From Multifurca ochricompacta (Eukaryota; Basidiomycota; Agaricomycetes; Russulales; Russulaceae), in NCBI GenBank assembly GCA_022496185.1, contig WTXG01000001.1, forward strand, positions 992,001-1,056,000: DNA of 64,000 nucleotides. Direction: 5' to 3'. The notes beneath the pieces are model-generated. The model was not told the DNA's origin. It saw only the letters and a program-made list of their open reading frames with translations, and did no database searches. Position 1 is the first letter of the stretch. The number at the start of each line of letters is the position of its first letter. Of the stretch, positions 31,100 through 43,683 are shown one piece after another. The position numbers and the translations under genes were made by a program.

Positions 31100-33006
31100 T
31101 CAAGATTGTCTTCCTTTGTGCTCTTTCCACGTCTTCTAGCATAGTCAACGGTAAGCTCCATTGTTACCTTTTTCAGGGCTCACCTCGAAGAAACGTCTCC
31201 GATCTGCTACGGAGACACCCCGGCAACGGGTGAGATCGAGAGTAGTGAGTTTAGGACATGCGTCAATGATGGCGAACAACGCTTCGCCTACAGCAACGTG
31301 AGCTCAAGTTGACTCACCGTACGCTGGGACGCACTGGAAAGTTTGGTACCTGCAACTTCCATATTTCGAGCGACGGGCAACACGATATATATGTGGCTGC
31401 CTCGTCATCAATCCCAGTGTTGTTCAGCGAGAGCTCCTGCAGTGTACAAGCTGCCCCTGCAGGATCTGCTGGCGAAAGGTTCAGCAGGTCTGATGACCGA
31501 AGAAAGGATATTCCAGATAGGTTCAATTTCTGTCGTGCATGAGCAAGCGGCTATTAGCTTAGGTAGACACCTCTTTTTTTTTCCGTTTCCGAATGCAGAC
31601 CTTCAACCTTCTGCCAACAAGGAGAAGGAATTCCGCAATACTATCGCCATCCCTTGCCAGTTTCGTGTTCCCCACGAGGTTGATGTTCTCTATAGCCGTG
31701 TTACTCGACAGAACTGCAGTCAAGGAGCGCAGGTGATCGTCGGTGAAAGTCATCGGCGACACGCTGTATGCAGATCTTTGGCCATGACTCCTTCCCAGTG
31801 CACCAACATTCAGAGTGCGCAGTCGCGAAGCGGCAGAAAGCACGGAATTAAGTCATCTGGCGACACAGCGGTCGACGTCACCGATAACTTTTCTAGATCC
31901 GCAAAGTCGTAGTGCGATGTGGAGAGTGAACGACGAATGTCCGTGAATGAAACGTCAACGCGTCTGAGTTTTGGCACCATGGGAATTAAAGCATTCACGG
32001 AAGCGTCGGACAGTGATGTCTGGCGTAGTTTCAGTGTTCGAAGTACAGGAAGGCGGAAAGCTCCTGTGGTCAACAACTCGGCATGTAGCTTTGCAAATGC
32101 AGTATCAGTCTACAAGATTGTCAGAGCACGTCAACGATGCGATGCGCGAGATACAAAGATTTTGACGAACCCAGCTGCTGATACCTGCAACTTTCAGTAC
32201 TTCCAATCGCTCTTTGTGACTACGAAGGAGCGAGGCCAATGCAAGCGGGGTTACGGAGGTGTAGTTGAGATTGACAGACGTTAGGGACGAACAAGCCCTG
32301 GCTGCAGCTTGGATGGTTTTAGGACCAACGAGGGTACAGCCGCTAAATGGGAATAAATGAGCTAGCTATCTATCCTAGGATGGCTTTTCAGGCGAAAGTC
32401 TTAAGTACCATAGAGAAAGGTCTTCGAGAGAGGGATGGCATGAGATGATAGCGGCGAACGACTGATCGGTCATCTTATCGAATCCGGTGAGGTGTAGGCG
32501 AACGAGACCTGGTCCCATCGTAGCAAGTGCGCCGACAGTGTATTTACTGACAGGAGAGCGTACACCTCCCATTCCGCTGGTCAGAGTGACCGAATGACCG
32601 CGAAGGAAATACTTGTGACGCCTTGAGTTTTATATGTGTCATTACTGAAACCCACAGGACGTACCTCTTTAACTAGCTCATGCGAAAGCAGTTCAGGATG
32701 AGACGAACCGAGCATTGCGAATAGTGTTTGTATTGTAGAGTCAGGGAGAATCTTTAAGCGTGCACCGACCACCCGCCATGCTTGTGTTGGTTCCCACTGA
32801 CGGGAATCCTTAGAAAGTTTAGGAAAGTTGGCGACGAACACGCGCGCACAGATGGCGGTTAATGGTAGAACATGATTTCTCTTGAGTGTGCGAGTTGAAA
32901 ACGCTGAAGCTGAAGGCAGATTGACTGGGGTGACGATTTCATCTGCTTCTTCAGACGGTGCGCCGATTTGAGACAATCCAGTCCGACGCCGACGCCGCTT
33001 GGACAT
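31100..33006 (-). CDS. RNI-type leucine-rich-repeat protein
   Basis: Begins MSKRRRRRTGLSQIG, a basic stretch that could be a nuclear signal. An N-terminal helical part (LPLTAICARVFVANFPKLSK, WRVVGARLKILPDSTIQTLFAML) is followed by repeats of the ribonuclease-inhibitor kind: GPGLVRLHLTGFDKMTDQSFAAII, HPSLEDLSLRGCTLVGPKTIQAAA, CSSLTSVNLNYTSVTPLALASLL, LPVLRTLKLRQTSLSDASVNALI, VPKLRRVDVSFTDI, LEKLSVTSTAVS, RLRTLNVGAL, IENINLVGNTKL, TLQELSLNNTGIDDEAATYI, and CPKLTTLDLTRCRGVSVADRRRFFE. Resembles F-box/LRR or AMN1-like scaffolds, but no F-box is evident. The last exon, after a GTGAGC..TGCTAG intron, gives KTWKEHKGRQS. Confidence 0.8.
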
Positions 33007-33094
33007 GGGTGTGTGCAGTCAGAAACGTTAACGCTCAGACTCGGACAGAAAAAATAACAATAATATTTATTTTTTTGAAGACAACTACGCCCAG

Positions 33095-34765
33095 CTACAT
33101 ATTCCAAGAAAAAGATGTCAATGACAAGGACGTCGTCATCGTCGTCCAGAGCCAACAACAACCAGCCACTAAGAATCCAAGTAACCCCGTGGTAAAGTGC
33201 CATAAGATACCTTCAAACTGTTCAATGACCGGACTCTCCTTCCATCCGAACTGTCGCGATAGATACCGGGGTGTACATATAAATAGTACTTGGAGTAGAT
33301 TAAATGGGGGTGGAAAATAATATGGCACGGAATATCCAGAGACAGCCGCCACAAAAATTCTGCGAGATCGGAGGCCAACAGCCACTGAATACCTATCCCA
33401 TGGACAAGCCATTCGGGACGAGATGGGAAGCAAGGATGCACTAAATAAGACGAGCAACGCTGTTGAAGCCAACATGAGGAGCAAAAGTATGCTCCACAGT
33501 GTGAAGAAAGCCATGCGAATCTCCATCGGCGCGGGTCCCACAAGGTTGAGTGCTGTTGGGAAGTGAGGAATTGAGTCTTCGAGCGCGACAGATAGGAAAA
33601 AGGAGGCAAGAAATGCCGCCGGCAAATAGAAAAGGATGCCTGGATAGAGCGTTCGGGTGAATTCGTGCCACAAAAGGGTGGCCAGTGGTAAAGTAACTTC
33701 GGGGGAGACAAGGAAATTGGGACTCGGGGTTCGAGGAAGATGAAGTAATAGGACGTGCAGGATAAGGGCACCTAATAAAATACTGTAAGACGTGTCCCCT
33801 GGGAGAGGTGTAGAAGGAAGACTGAAGAAGAAAGCCCCAGTAACGAGGACGAATGGTGCGACCAGGAATGTGGGTGGTGGCCTGATGAGTGAAGCCGTCG
33901 AGTAGATTATCAAAAGTGCTTCTCTTGTTCCCGTTGAGCTCAGGCCCGTAGTGACAATTGGTCGTTCCGGGGGATAGAGAACATAGTTGGATAGGAGGGC
34001 CAAGTAGCCCAGTTGTAGGAGGATATCTACAGCATGCACAACTCTACTCATGCCATCAAACAATGGTACAGTGAGAGTGCTGGCCCGAAAGCGAAACCCA
34101 CCTTGGGGTAGTCACCGAGCTGAAACGTTGCAAGACACGGAGGGATAAAGATTCGGCAGGGGTGAGGACCCTTCCGTGGGTCCACGTGCGGAGCAAACTT
34201 AGGGTAATCAGCCGATGGGATAAAAGAGAGGGAGGTGCTTTCGGATCCTTCAGAATATCAACAACTAAGTCGGAGGAGGGTCAAATTATCACAGTAGTTG
34301 AGCGTAACCGATTGGCGACATGCCTCGGACATTAAGAGATTTGTCCTCTTCGAGAGGGTACGCGGACCAAAGACACTCCTCTATCTCTCCCGTGGTTCTG
34401 CTGACCTCGAGAAATTCCTCCCAGAGGTGGATAGCACGGCGCTCTAAATCCTCGGAGTTGAGAGAGGATGCCCGTTCCTTTGACCATTGTTCCCAAACTT
34501 CCTGACCGAAGGTGGATGGGGGTGCTCTATAGAGAAGATAGAGCTGCAAAAGTACTATCAACTTGAAAGAGACTTGTTCCACGGCAGTGGTAGCAGAGGG
34601 AAAGAGGTCGCCATCATCCACCGCTTGAAGGCCATGTTGACGGACGCGATTGACGACCGGAGTGAGAATTGGGAGAGAAGGAGATGATGAAACAGTACGA
34701 TAGTCGAGAGATGGCCGAGTTCGAGTTGAACGATTGAGTATCAACGGTGTAGACTCTTCAGTCAT
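33095..34765 (-). CDS. multi-spanning membrane protein of unknown function
   Basis: Unrecognised family of about 510 residues. Exon 1: [25 protein letters not shown], soluble N-terminus, then [19 protein letters not shown]. An intron of 44 nt (GTTACG...GACTTAG) joins GMSPI to [19 protein letters not shown], and then [23 protein letters not shown]. After another intron come at least seven hydrophobic segments: [114 protein letters not shown] and [17 protein letters not shown]-terminus appears cytosolic. Divergent from TVP23 with only 60 bp between. Confidence 0.65.
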
Positions 34766-34825
34766 CGTGGGGGGTTGATTAATACTCGTCGTTGTCGCTC
34801 TACTGCCTGCCCACTTACAACCACG
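34766..34825. promoter_or_regulatory. 60-bp bidirectional promoter region
   Basis: Only 60 bases lie between the start codons of the membrane protein (minus) and TVP23 (plus). Transcription starts must overlap or lie inside the neighbouring coding region. Confidence 0.4.
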
Positions 34826-36035
34826 ATGACCGTGATAGAACCTGATGAAACACTCCTTCCTTCAACTCACACTGAGCCCGTTGCAATAACCAATCCCAAT
34901 CCCAATTCCGACACGGAATCAGGTAAGGCTACTCACAACTACCTCTTTAAAGCTCACTCGTTTCCTCGATACCCTCTCACTCAAAGGCCTCACCGGAATA
35001 TTTCGTCAGGTGCGACATGTTCTCCTCCACGTCTAAGCGCTTTCTCATCTATTAGTCCTCCTACCCCTCAGTCCGCACATCCTATTGTGCTATTCGTCTT
35101 GTACCTCTTTCGGATAGCCGCCATCGCGACCTACATCCTCTGCGGTTTCTTCACTGACAATTATGTCGTCTCTGTCCGTCGTCGATTGCTTCCTAGTCTC
35201 TCGCTTCCCTGTTTCTGTCTGATGGACACTTCTTGTCTTCACAGACCGTGATTGTCGTCGTTCTTCTCGCCATGGACTTTTGGAATTGTCGTGTGCGTCT
35301 CGTTCAGTTCAGACCGTGCATATGTACGGTCATCTCATTCATCTTAGAACGTTGCTGGGCGGACTCTCGTTGGCCTGCGTTTCTGGAATCAGGTCCGCAG
35401 CCTCCGCGTCCGGCGACTCCTTTCTGTTTATCCTTATCCTTTCGAAGGTGGACGACGACGGAGAGAGCTATTGGATCTTTGAAAGCAGAGATGTAAACTA
35501 TCACCATTTCCAATCTTCCTCTTCTTCTGGCTGATTATAATTTACCAAAGCCCTCGCGCCCTGCTAATCCTATTGATTCTCGGTAAGCCCCCGTATTTAA
35601 ACATTCTCAAGGTTTTCCTATAGTGAATTCGCCCTACCCTCCTTGAGATTGTTTTGGACTGCATTATACGTCTTCCCAGCGCTCTGGCTTGGTCTCTTTT
35701 TCGTCTCCCTGCTCAAATTTAATCTGTCGTCAGTTGGATGTGCTTGGTCAGCTGTCTTGGATCTCACTATTCTCTCAGGTTCATACCCATCGTCGTACTT
35801 GCCCTGGTCTTCAATGTTACGAACGTGATCGGATTCACGTATGCGTGCGTGATTCACACCTAGCATCTTATATTACCCACGTTCTCTCACATTTCATTTT
35901 CTTCTCAGCGACCGGGACGCCAAAAAGCGGTGGGCTCAAAACGTCGTTTCCTCCAACTGGTCCATGAGTGGTCTTAGCGGACAAGTCCTGACGGGTGTCA
36001 TGAAAAATAGCGTAGGAAGGGTGTTTGGGTCATAA
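34826..36035 (+). CDS. TVP23: Golgi membrane protein Tvp23
   Basis: DUF846-family protein of late Golgi vesicles. Exon 1 [22 protein letters not shown] is followed by [67 protein letters not shown] ([13 protein letters not shown] is the family hallmark), [63 protein letters not shown] and [13 protein letters not shown]. The tail [22 protein letters not shown] ends at 36035. Seven or more exons separated by introns as short as about 45 nt. Confidence 0.88.
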
Positions 36036-36379
36036 CTTTTGCATTTATTCGATCGATATAACTTAAGTTTCGGCGCGCGAGCGGGGCCAGGGCCCACATC
36101 ATACTGAAGTGAATGAGAGAAATGTGCGATTGTGTATGTGCTACAGCTTGGAAGATGCAAGTGCAAGTGCAAAGCATGTTAGAGACCACACAAAATATAA
36201 ATGTGAAAATGAAACCAAACCAAACCACCCAAGAGAGAAATAAGTGATTGGAGACCATTTTATCGAATAAAATCGGAAAGTGTGAAGAGTCCGAAATCTG
36301 CTTAGTGAATACAGGGTGGATGACGATGGATGATGAGATTGCTTAAAGCATATTATATGAATGAAGATCAAAAATCAAC
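36036..36379. other. convergent intergenic region
   Basis: 344 bp between the 3' ends of TVP23 and the phosphatase gene; it holds both 3' untranslated regions and no gene. Confidence 0.5.
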
Positions 36380-38498
36380 TCAGTGAATCCCAACCCAACC
36401 TCTTGCATCGACTCTGGCATGGGCGGTAGTTGGAGTGGGTGGCATCATCAAACCAATCAATGACCTTCTCCTACTATCCGAATTTGATCGAGGGGTAGAC
36501 GATGAGGGAAATGAAATTGAATTTGAGGTTGAGGTCAAAGTCATGGCGGAAGGTGTACAGGTTGATGATAATGTTGGGGAAGGTGGGAAGACAAAAAGTG
36601 TTTGTGTCTGTGCCTGTGCTTGTGTCTGTGATGAACTTGAACTTGAACTTAAACTGGGACTGGGAGTGGAATTTCGAACAACAACAAGATGTAGAGGCCG
36701 AGTGGCACGAGACTCTTTACGGGTACGAGCAAGTGTACGTGGCGTACGTGGGTTGACCATTACCAAAGGAGGTGGTGGTGGAGGTGGTGGTGGTGCCAGA
36801 TTGATGGGAGAATCAGGTACGGTGGGTAATATATCGATATCGAGAGGAGTCGGTCGACGTCTCGCTTTGACCTTCTTGAAAACGGCGGGACGAGTCTGAG
36901 GATTTCCCATCTGGGTGGTCCCCAATTCGCCATCACTAGAGACATCAGAAGAGAATGTGGTGGTGGTGGTGGTGGTGGTAGTAGTGGTCGAGCACTACTC
37001 GATTTTGATTTATCAAATCCACCACCGATACCGAGCAATTCTTCCTCTTCGTCTTCCTCCACCAAATTTTCGCTAAGGACGCTATTGCCAGTCATATTAC
37101 TGGCAATAGAACCTGTCCGCTTCCGTGCCGAGTATCGACTCTTCCACGCCGGTCCCATTCCGATGCCGATGCCGGTGCCGGTGCCGTTGCCGTTGCTAGA
37201 ACCAATCGAGGAAGAAGAAAGTTTGCGTGCCAAGATACGATCCTCCATCGCCTTGTCAAGGGCTTTGGCCTCACGTTGCATCTCCATACTTTCACTTTCT
37301 TTCTCGGCTATTTCCTCGCGATCCGAATTGTCGTCAAGCATCTTTCGACGACGAACCCATTCTTCATCGGCAGCCGCTTCCGATTGGGACCGTTCTGATG
37401 GAGTGGGCGACCGAGAAGGACCGCGAAGCACCTTCTCGTAATCCAAAAGTTGATAAATTAAACTATAATAGGAATGAGGCAAAAAGGGGTGTTACCCAAC
37501 GTGGCTATACTCACGACATATTTGGCCCGACCCATTTACTTTTTTGCTTCACGTATCCATAAGCCGCTTGCATTCCTTTCAAATCCCAGACTTCTTGAGG
37601 AACTAAAGGAGAACGAAGAGAAGCTGCTCGCATCACGAGGGCGATCACTAAAGTAGCGGATCGAGAAATTCCACATTGACAACTAAAAGAAGGAAGAAAC
37701 AAGACGGAATGAGCGAGAAATGAAAAAGTCAAGTCAAGTGCACTTACTGAATCAAGACACCCTCTCCACGAGCCAGCGATTGATCAACAAAAGCCATGGC
37801 CTCGGGGAAACCACGTTGGACAAGGTCGGTTTGCCCATGAGACCATTGTAACTTGAGATAGTGTGATCCAGGCCTTCCAGTAGCATCTGCCGGATAATAA
37901 GCACCTTGGTTGACAAGAGCACCGCCTGGGAACTCTTTAGCCATCGAATCTCCATGAGACCCCTCAGCGGGAGTCAACGAGTCAAACGGTGAGACAACCT
38001 CTTTGGCAACGTTGAGAATGGAACCGATCCTCCTCGTAACGAGTCCGCGCCAGTCGGCGACGTTGTCCTCGGCGCCAAGCCATATCTTCGGTAGGATTTC
38101 GATAGGGCCATCGGATAGGGAGCGGAGGGAGAGCCACCCTCGTCCTTGCGGAGAAGAATGGAAGAAGTAGATACGATAGAAGTGCGCCTGCTCCGAGCTT
38201 CCTGTGTGACATGGTCCACTTGGCAATAATTTGGGGGAATGGCTAAAGAACTGGAAGAGGACTGGGTGGATAAGGCAAGGGATAACTTTTTCATGTTTCT
38301 CGAACGTATCCTTTGAGGAGGAGGGGGGAATTGAAAAGAACCTGACTCTGAAGTAGTCGGAGAGACAGCGGAGGTAGAAGCAGAGCTATAACCAGGGGCA
38401 AGGGCAACAGTAATATTTCGGGCAGGAGTATCAATGTGGAGGCCTGAAGGTGGACCCTTCCTGCGTGGAACTGGCGTTGGTATGGGGGAAGGAAGCAT
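36380..38498 (-). CDS. dual-specificity protein phosphatase with disordered flanks; frame disturbed twice
   Basis: MAPK-phosphatase-like (Msg5/Pmp1-type) protein. MLPSPIPTPVPRRKGPPSGLHIDTP opens a Ser-rich N-terminus with KKLSLALSTQSSSSS. The catalytic domain starts DGPIEILPKIWLGAEDNVADWRGLV, then IGSILNVAKEV, HYLKLQWSHGQTDLV and, after an intron, CQCGISRSATLVIALVM with the CX5R loop (Cys nucleophile, Arg). AYGYVKQKSKWVGPNMSLIYQLLDYE ends the domain. The acidic tail (ENLVEEDEEEELLGIGGGFD) runs to TLFVFPPSPTL and ARVDARGWVGIH. Two frame changes have no splice explanation I could find: one at 38110-38118 (between GGSPSAPY and DGPIEI), one inside the TGG repeat at 36958-36987. Either sequence errors or a decaying gene. 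Confidence 0.82.
36958..36987. repeat. (TGG)n trinucleotide repeat inside phosphatase gene
   Basis: Seven perfect TGG units followed by TAG, TAG and TGG. On the coding strand it is (CCA)n, open in more than one frame. Confidence 0.9.
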
Positions 38499-39200
38499 GG
38501 CTCACGCGCTGCGTGGTAGATCACTAGGCTCCGAGGAACTTTGTGATTTCTGTTATCTTCTTTACTGTTGGGAAACAATAAAGAACAGAAAAGAGAAAAG
38601 AGAAAAATGTAAGTAAATAAGAATGAAGAGAGACTCGGCTCGGACAAAAAGAAAAATAGGAAGATAGTTAACGGAAGATAAGAAAAATAACAACAACAAA
38701 AAAAAAAAAGGTAAAGGGAAGAGGAAAGAAGAGGAGAAGGAGGGAAAAAGGAAGGGGAGAGGAAGAGGGAGGGTAAGCACCGCGCAGCGCACGCCTATCG
38801 CGGCTCACGGCTCATGATTATTATTCAAAATCAAATCAAGGCAACCGACCGGCCGGTCACCGGCAAGCGCTCCAGTATCCGTCGACGCGTCGGTATTTAT
38901 TTATTGAGACCACGTGATCATATTTCCCCCGCTCGCCCCCCGGTCAAATCGGCTCCGACCCTGACGCTCGCGCTAGGACTCGGAGACTCGGAGAGTATCG
39001 TAACACTCCCTATGCCTATGCCTATGCCTATGCCAAATCATCTTCAATTCTTATTTCTAACCTCTTTCTTCCTCACTTTTTTCATTCTTCTCTCTCTTTC
39101 TAAATTTCTCTCCTCAAAACTTCGTGAAGCAGGCTACAATATCTCTAATCTAATCCTCATTGGCCTTCCCGAGGACACACGTTCCCATTCATCTAACAAT
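38499..39200. other. divergent intergenic region (phosphatase / cytochrome b5 reductase)
   Basis: About 700 bp shared upstream. 38580-38775 is a purine-rich stretch including A13 at about 38698-38710 and GGAAGAG units. 39010-39032 holds (TATGCC)n. The palindromic GACCGGCCGGTC is at 38848-38859. No gene supported; the long open frame from 38814 is broken off before the true ATG at 39201. Confidence 0.6.
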
Positions 39201-40377
<1,177 letters not shown>

Positions 40378-40382
40378 ATTAG

Positions 40383-40628
40383 ACGGTTGGGGTCTGCAAC
40401 TTCACGAGCACCTGGAATAATACCTTTACAGCCACATCGATTAGATATACATGTCGCTTAAGCGAATTGACCTGTATTTCTTTCGACGATTCAGACATGG
40501 GACTGCCTAACCCCTGGGACGCGAACGAAACCCTACTTCTAAGAGGTTGTCGCATAGAATTCGTTCATGATGCAAGCCAGGTTTTGTCGTGTCACATTCC
40601 AGCTGAAGATATGGCAACTAGGGATTAA
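40383..40628 (+). other. open segment with Cys and N-glycosylation motifs, 3' of CBR1
   Basis: 81 open codons starting right after the CBR1 stop, without an ATG near the start. The translation has four Cys (VCNFTSTW, YTCRLSELTC, LRGCRIEF, LSCHIP count as five) and three N-x-T sites (NFT, NNT, NET). It looks like a secreted-protein exon rather than random sequence, but no start, signal peptide or splice partner was found. Confidence 0.2.
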
Positions 40629-40755
40629 TAGAGGTCACAACACAAGCGGAAGCTTGTTGAGATCAGGCGTTGAGCCCTCAAGCATTTCCTGTCGGGTTTC
40701 GAGTAGGCTTGAGCGCGTAAGCATTTACAAGAACCCAAAGGGATAAGACAGGAGT

Positions 40756-41672
40756 TTACATTCTTTTGATTTCATCCGCCGCTGCAACGCCAACTTCGAA
40801 TTCTCTCTCCGTCGGCTCACGATCTGCCTGTCTTGCGAGTTGTATCGCCGAATCATAGTAGTGTAGCGGTGACAGTCCGTCCTCGTCCGTGGGCATAAGT
40901 GATGCGATAAAGCGGTAATGATGCGACATGCGGTCATTGGGTCGAAGGGGTGGCAGGCTGGGTATCAAAAGGCGAGCCTGGGCATCTGATCAGGCATTGC
41001 TGCGTCAGACGAGGCGTCGTCTAGGAATAAGAGGCATAAGACGGACCCAGATCTGGGATTGTGTCCAGCAGAAAACGCCGAAAGCAGATCCCATCCCACT
41101 GAGTGCCTAATGGACGCCCTGAGCCACAATTCTAAGACCTATGAGCGATGAAAGGCAATTTGTACCTGGCTTGCCCCATCCTTCTTGGTGTGCATCCTTG
41201 GGTAAGGACTCAAACGATATCAAACAGGCGCGTGAATATTCTTGCACCACGAACTCATGGACATGCTACGCGAGACAAAGTCAGGTCGTAGCGAAAACTA
41301 AGTTCTCTTTCTATCTCGTTCACGCACCTTTGGAATATCTCCTCTCCAGAGCGCACTACGTCCCCTTGATAGCCTTTGCAGCTTTCTAAACATTGAAATT
41401 CTGCGTTTGAGACAAAAGGCTAGTGACATCAAGAACTTTTCCTATTATCACAAAACAAAACCAAGTTGTTGAGACAAAAGGAGTCATACCACAACGATGT
41501 AAGCCACCCCAATAATCAAAACATCGATATTGTTCTTGAATGACCGCCGGCTTGACGTGCGCACTGCCTGTGAGAGGAATCCGACCAAAGAGACACCGAC
41601 GGTAAACACAAACACCAACCAGGCAAAGATGTTGAGCACTCCAGTGGAAAGCTTTCTGAGACGACGGGACAT
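40756..41672 (-). CDS. Dlt1-family membrane protein
   Basis: Homologue of fungal Dlt1 (defect at low temperature), a small integral membrane protein of unsettled role. MSRRLRKLSTGVLNIFAWLVFVFTVGVSLVGFL gives TM1; NNIDVLIIGVAYIVVV gives TM2. Downstream short exons give RLSRGRSALWRGDIPKVRER, GWGKPGTN, WDGICFRRFLLDTIPDL, and after an acceptor GATCAG the long C-terminal block AQARLLIPSLPPLRPNDRMSHHYRFIASLMP and DEDGLSPLHYYDSAIQLARQADREPTEREFEVG, ending ADEIKRM. LHYYDSAIQLAR is conserved in this family. Five or more exons, several very short, so exact boundaries are approximate. Confidence 0.75.
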
Positions 41673-41917
41673 GATTGATTCAGGATCAGACAGGAACGAG
41701 CAGCAGCATGAACGAGGGGTTGACCCTACTCTGAGGTTAGGGTTCAACAAAAAATATAAGATTACTTGTCACTGATGATACATCCAGATGTATCTATCTA
41801 TACATCTCTGATGTAATTAATTGTAATGCAAATGCCTAATGAATGACAACAACAACGAAACAGAAGACACGAGACATGCGACATGCATGCTCTCAAACGC
41901 CCCAACTCCCGTTTGAC

Positions 41918-43307
41918 TTACGCTGATACATTTTGGCTATGGGCAACAGGTGATTGAGTAAGTAAAAAGAATAATGAGAACGGAGTATATATGACGCACG
42001 CAAACTCTCCAATGACGTTTCCTTGTGGAGAATACTCACAAACATGGTAGTGTGCCAGCTGTGGCCCATACCATTAGATTAGAACCGACTTAGGATGAAC
42101 GAAATGTTGAACGCACTCCGAAGCTTGGATCGAAAATCCCACTGCAGTCTTGGACTGCGCAACCAACTTGAGTGGTTGCCTTCCAGACTACCTGCGTGAA
42201 ATGGGAAGGTACTGGGTTGTTGGGGTCGTATTGTGCTGTGTAAGAGCGTTCGAATGAGCTTTCAGCATCAGATTGTTGAGACCCATGCAACGCACAAACT
42301 TCATCAGTCCAGGAGTTCACAGCGGATGCAATCGTATATCCTGAGCCCGTACCAGCAGCGAGGTTTTCTGTATACAGCATTAAAACATCACATCACACCG
42401 CAAAGGTGTCTCAAATAATAGATACATACCCCCAAATGGACCCAGAGACCCACCAGAGTGCTTGAAGACGCATCCGTCTGCCCACTGTTGCGCTTTGGCG
42501 GATAATTCATCACTCCAGGTGAGAGGGGCAGCCCCATGCTGGGCACGGACACTGTTGTGGGCCGAGAGATAGGCGTCAATATCTGCAGACGATTTGGAGC
42601 CTGAAACGCCCGAGAAAGTGGGTGCAAGGGAAGAAGACGTAGATGAAGGTACAGGTGGATGCACAGGCGGGGTAGAGGTGGGTGCTGGTTGCGGTGTAGG
42701 GGATGATGTAGGCTTGGTGGCGGGGGCAGGAGATGAGGTATACAGATCAGATTTCGTCCCGGGACCCGTTGTGGGACCCGTTGTTTCCTTTGAAGGATTC
42801 GCCTGAGATGTCGCGGGCTGACTTGTACTTTCGTGTAAATGCAATGAAGCAGATGACTTATGCCTGGAGTGGTAAGGAGTAGGGGATGGGACCGTCATTG
42901 AATAGTTTGAGAACGAAGTCGATCCGATTGTGGTGGTAGTCGAGGGAATGGACTGAGACGAAGGAGCTCCCGTGGTTGCAGGCCCAGGCAAGGTTCCTGA
43001 AGAAGTCTTTCTAGAGGCCACATCCGGTCAAGAAAAAAAAAAGATGGAGTCCTCTTAGATTAGATGAGACATACCCGGAGCCGGTGCAGGCGCTGATAAC
43101 TATGTTACCGATATCTTCGTTTGACGGTTGGACAACAGATCCCCAAGGATCCGTGCCCATGGTAAACCCAGGCCATCCGAACTTAGTTTTACATTTTGAG
43201 ACGCAAGCATCTGCGTGGATTATGCCATGTGAACATGACGGCGCTCCCAAGGCGCCATGTAAAAAAGCGAGTGCAAACGGTATAAAAAGCAAGGAAAGTC
43301 GTGGCAT
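41918..43307 (-). CDS. secreted PR-1/CAP (SCP) domain protein
   Basis: Signal peptide MPRLSLLFIPFALAFLHGALG, then a separate N-terminal module with four Cys (APSCSHGIIHADACVSKCKTKF, WGSVVQPSNEDIG, VISACTGSG). A Ser/Thr/Pro linker of about 120 residues leads to the CAP domain: SSADIDAYLSAHNSVRAQHGAAPLTWSDELSAKAQQWAD, CVFKHSGGSLGPFGENLAAGTG (His and Glu of the CAP site), HFTQVVWKATTQVGCAVQDC (CAP1), and YHVCEYSPQGNVIGEFA (CAP2). Fungal Pry-type CAP proteins bind and export sterols; that function is inferred. The stop at 41918 assumes a last small exon after GTGCGT..CCATAG; otherwise the frame runs a few codons further. Confidence 0.87.
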
Positions 43308-43683
43308 AGCAACGCTTGCGCAGTAGGAAAGAGCGTGTACAAGTGAAGAGAGTGTGGAAGGAGAAGGAGGGAAGGGAAGGCAGTCAGAGAGACAGCCAGA
43401 AAAACCAGAAAGCCCAGGCCAAGGAAAGTGAATCGAATGGTGATTATGAGCGTGGATATTGACGGGCTAAACCACCAGTCTTATAGCTGAACGGGATGCC
43501 CCGTAACGAGCCATCATACACCGTCGCTAGGGGCAACGGTCGGATTCGAATAAAATTTGGATGCTTGTATAATTTTTGCTACCGACCAGCAAGAAGATAT
43601 GGGGCCGCGGGGGGAACAGTGCAAAGAGTCACGGTTGAGGCCGGATACAAGTACTTGAGGCGGTGGCGTCACAAGGTTGAGGG
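43308..43683. other. divergent intergenic region (CAP / unknown)
   Basis: 376 bp between divergent starts, with a GGAAGG-rich stretch at 43350-43385. No gene seen. Confidence 0.45.

Noticed and set aside
40928..41110. Plus-strand open frame between CBR1 and the CAP gene
   Set aside because: It is antisense to the Dlt1-family exons, which carry the family motif LHYYDSAIQLAR.
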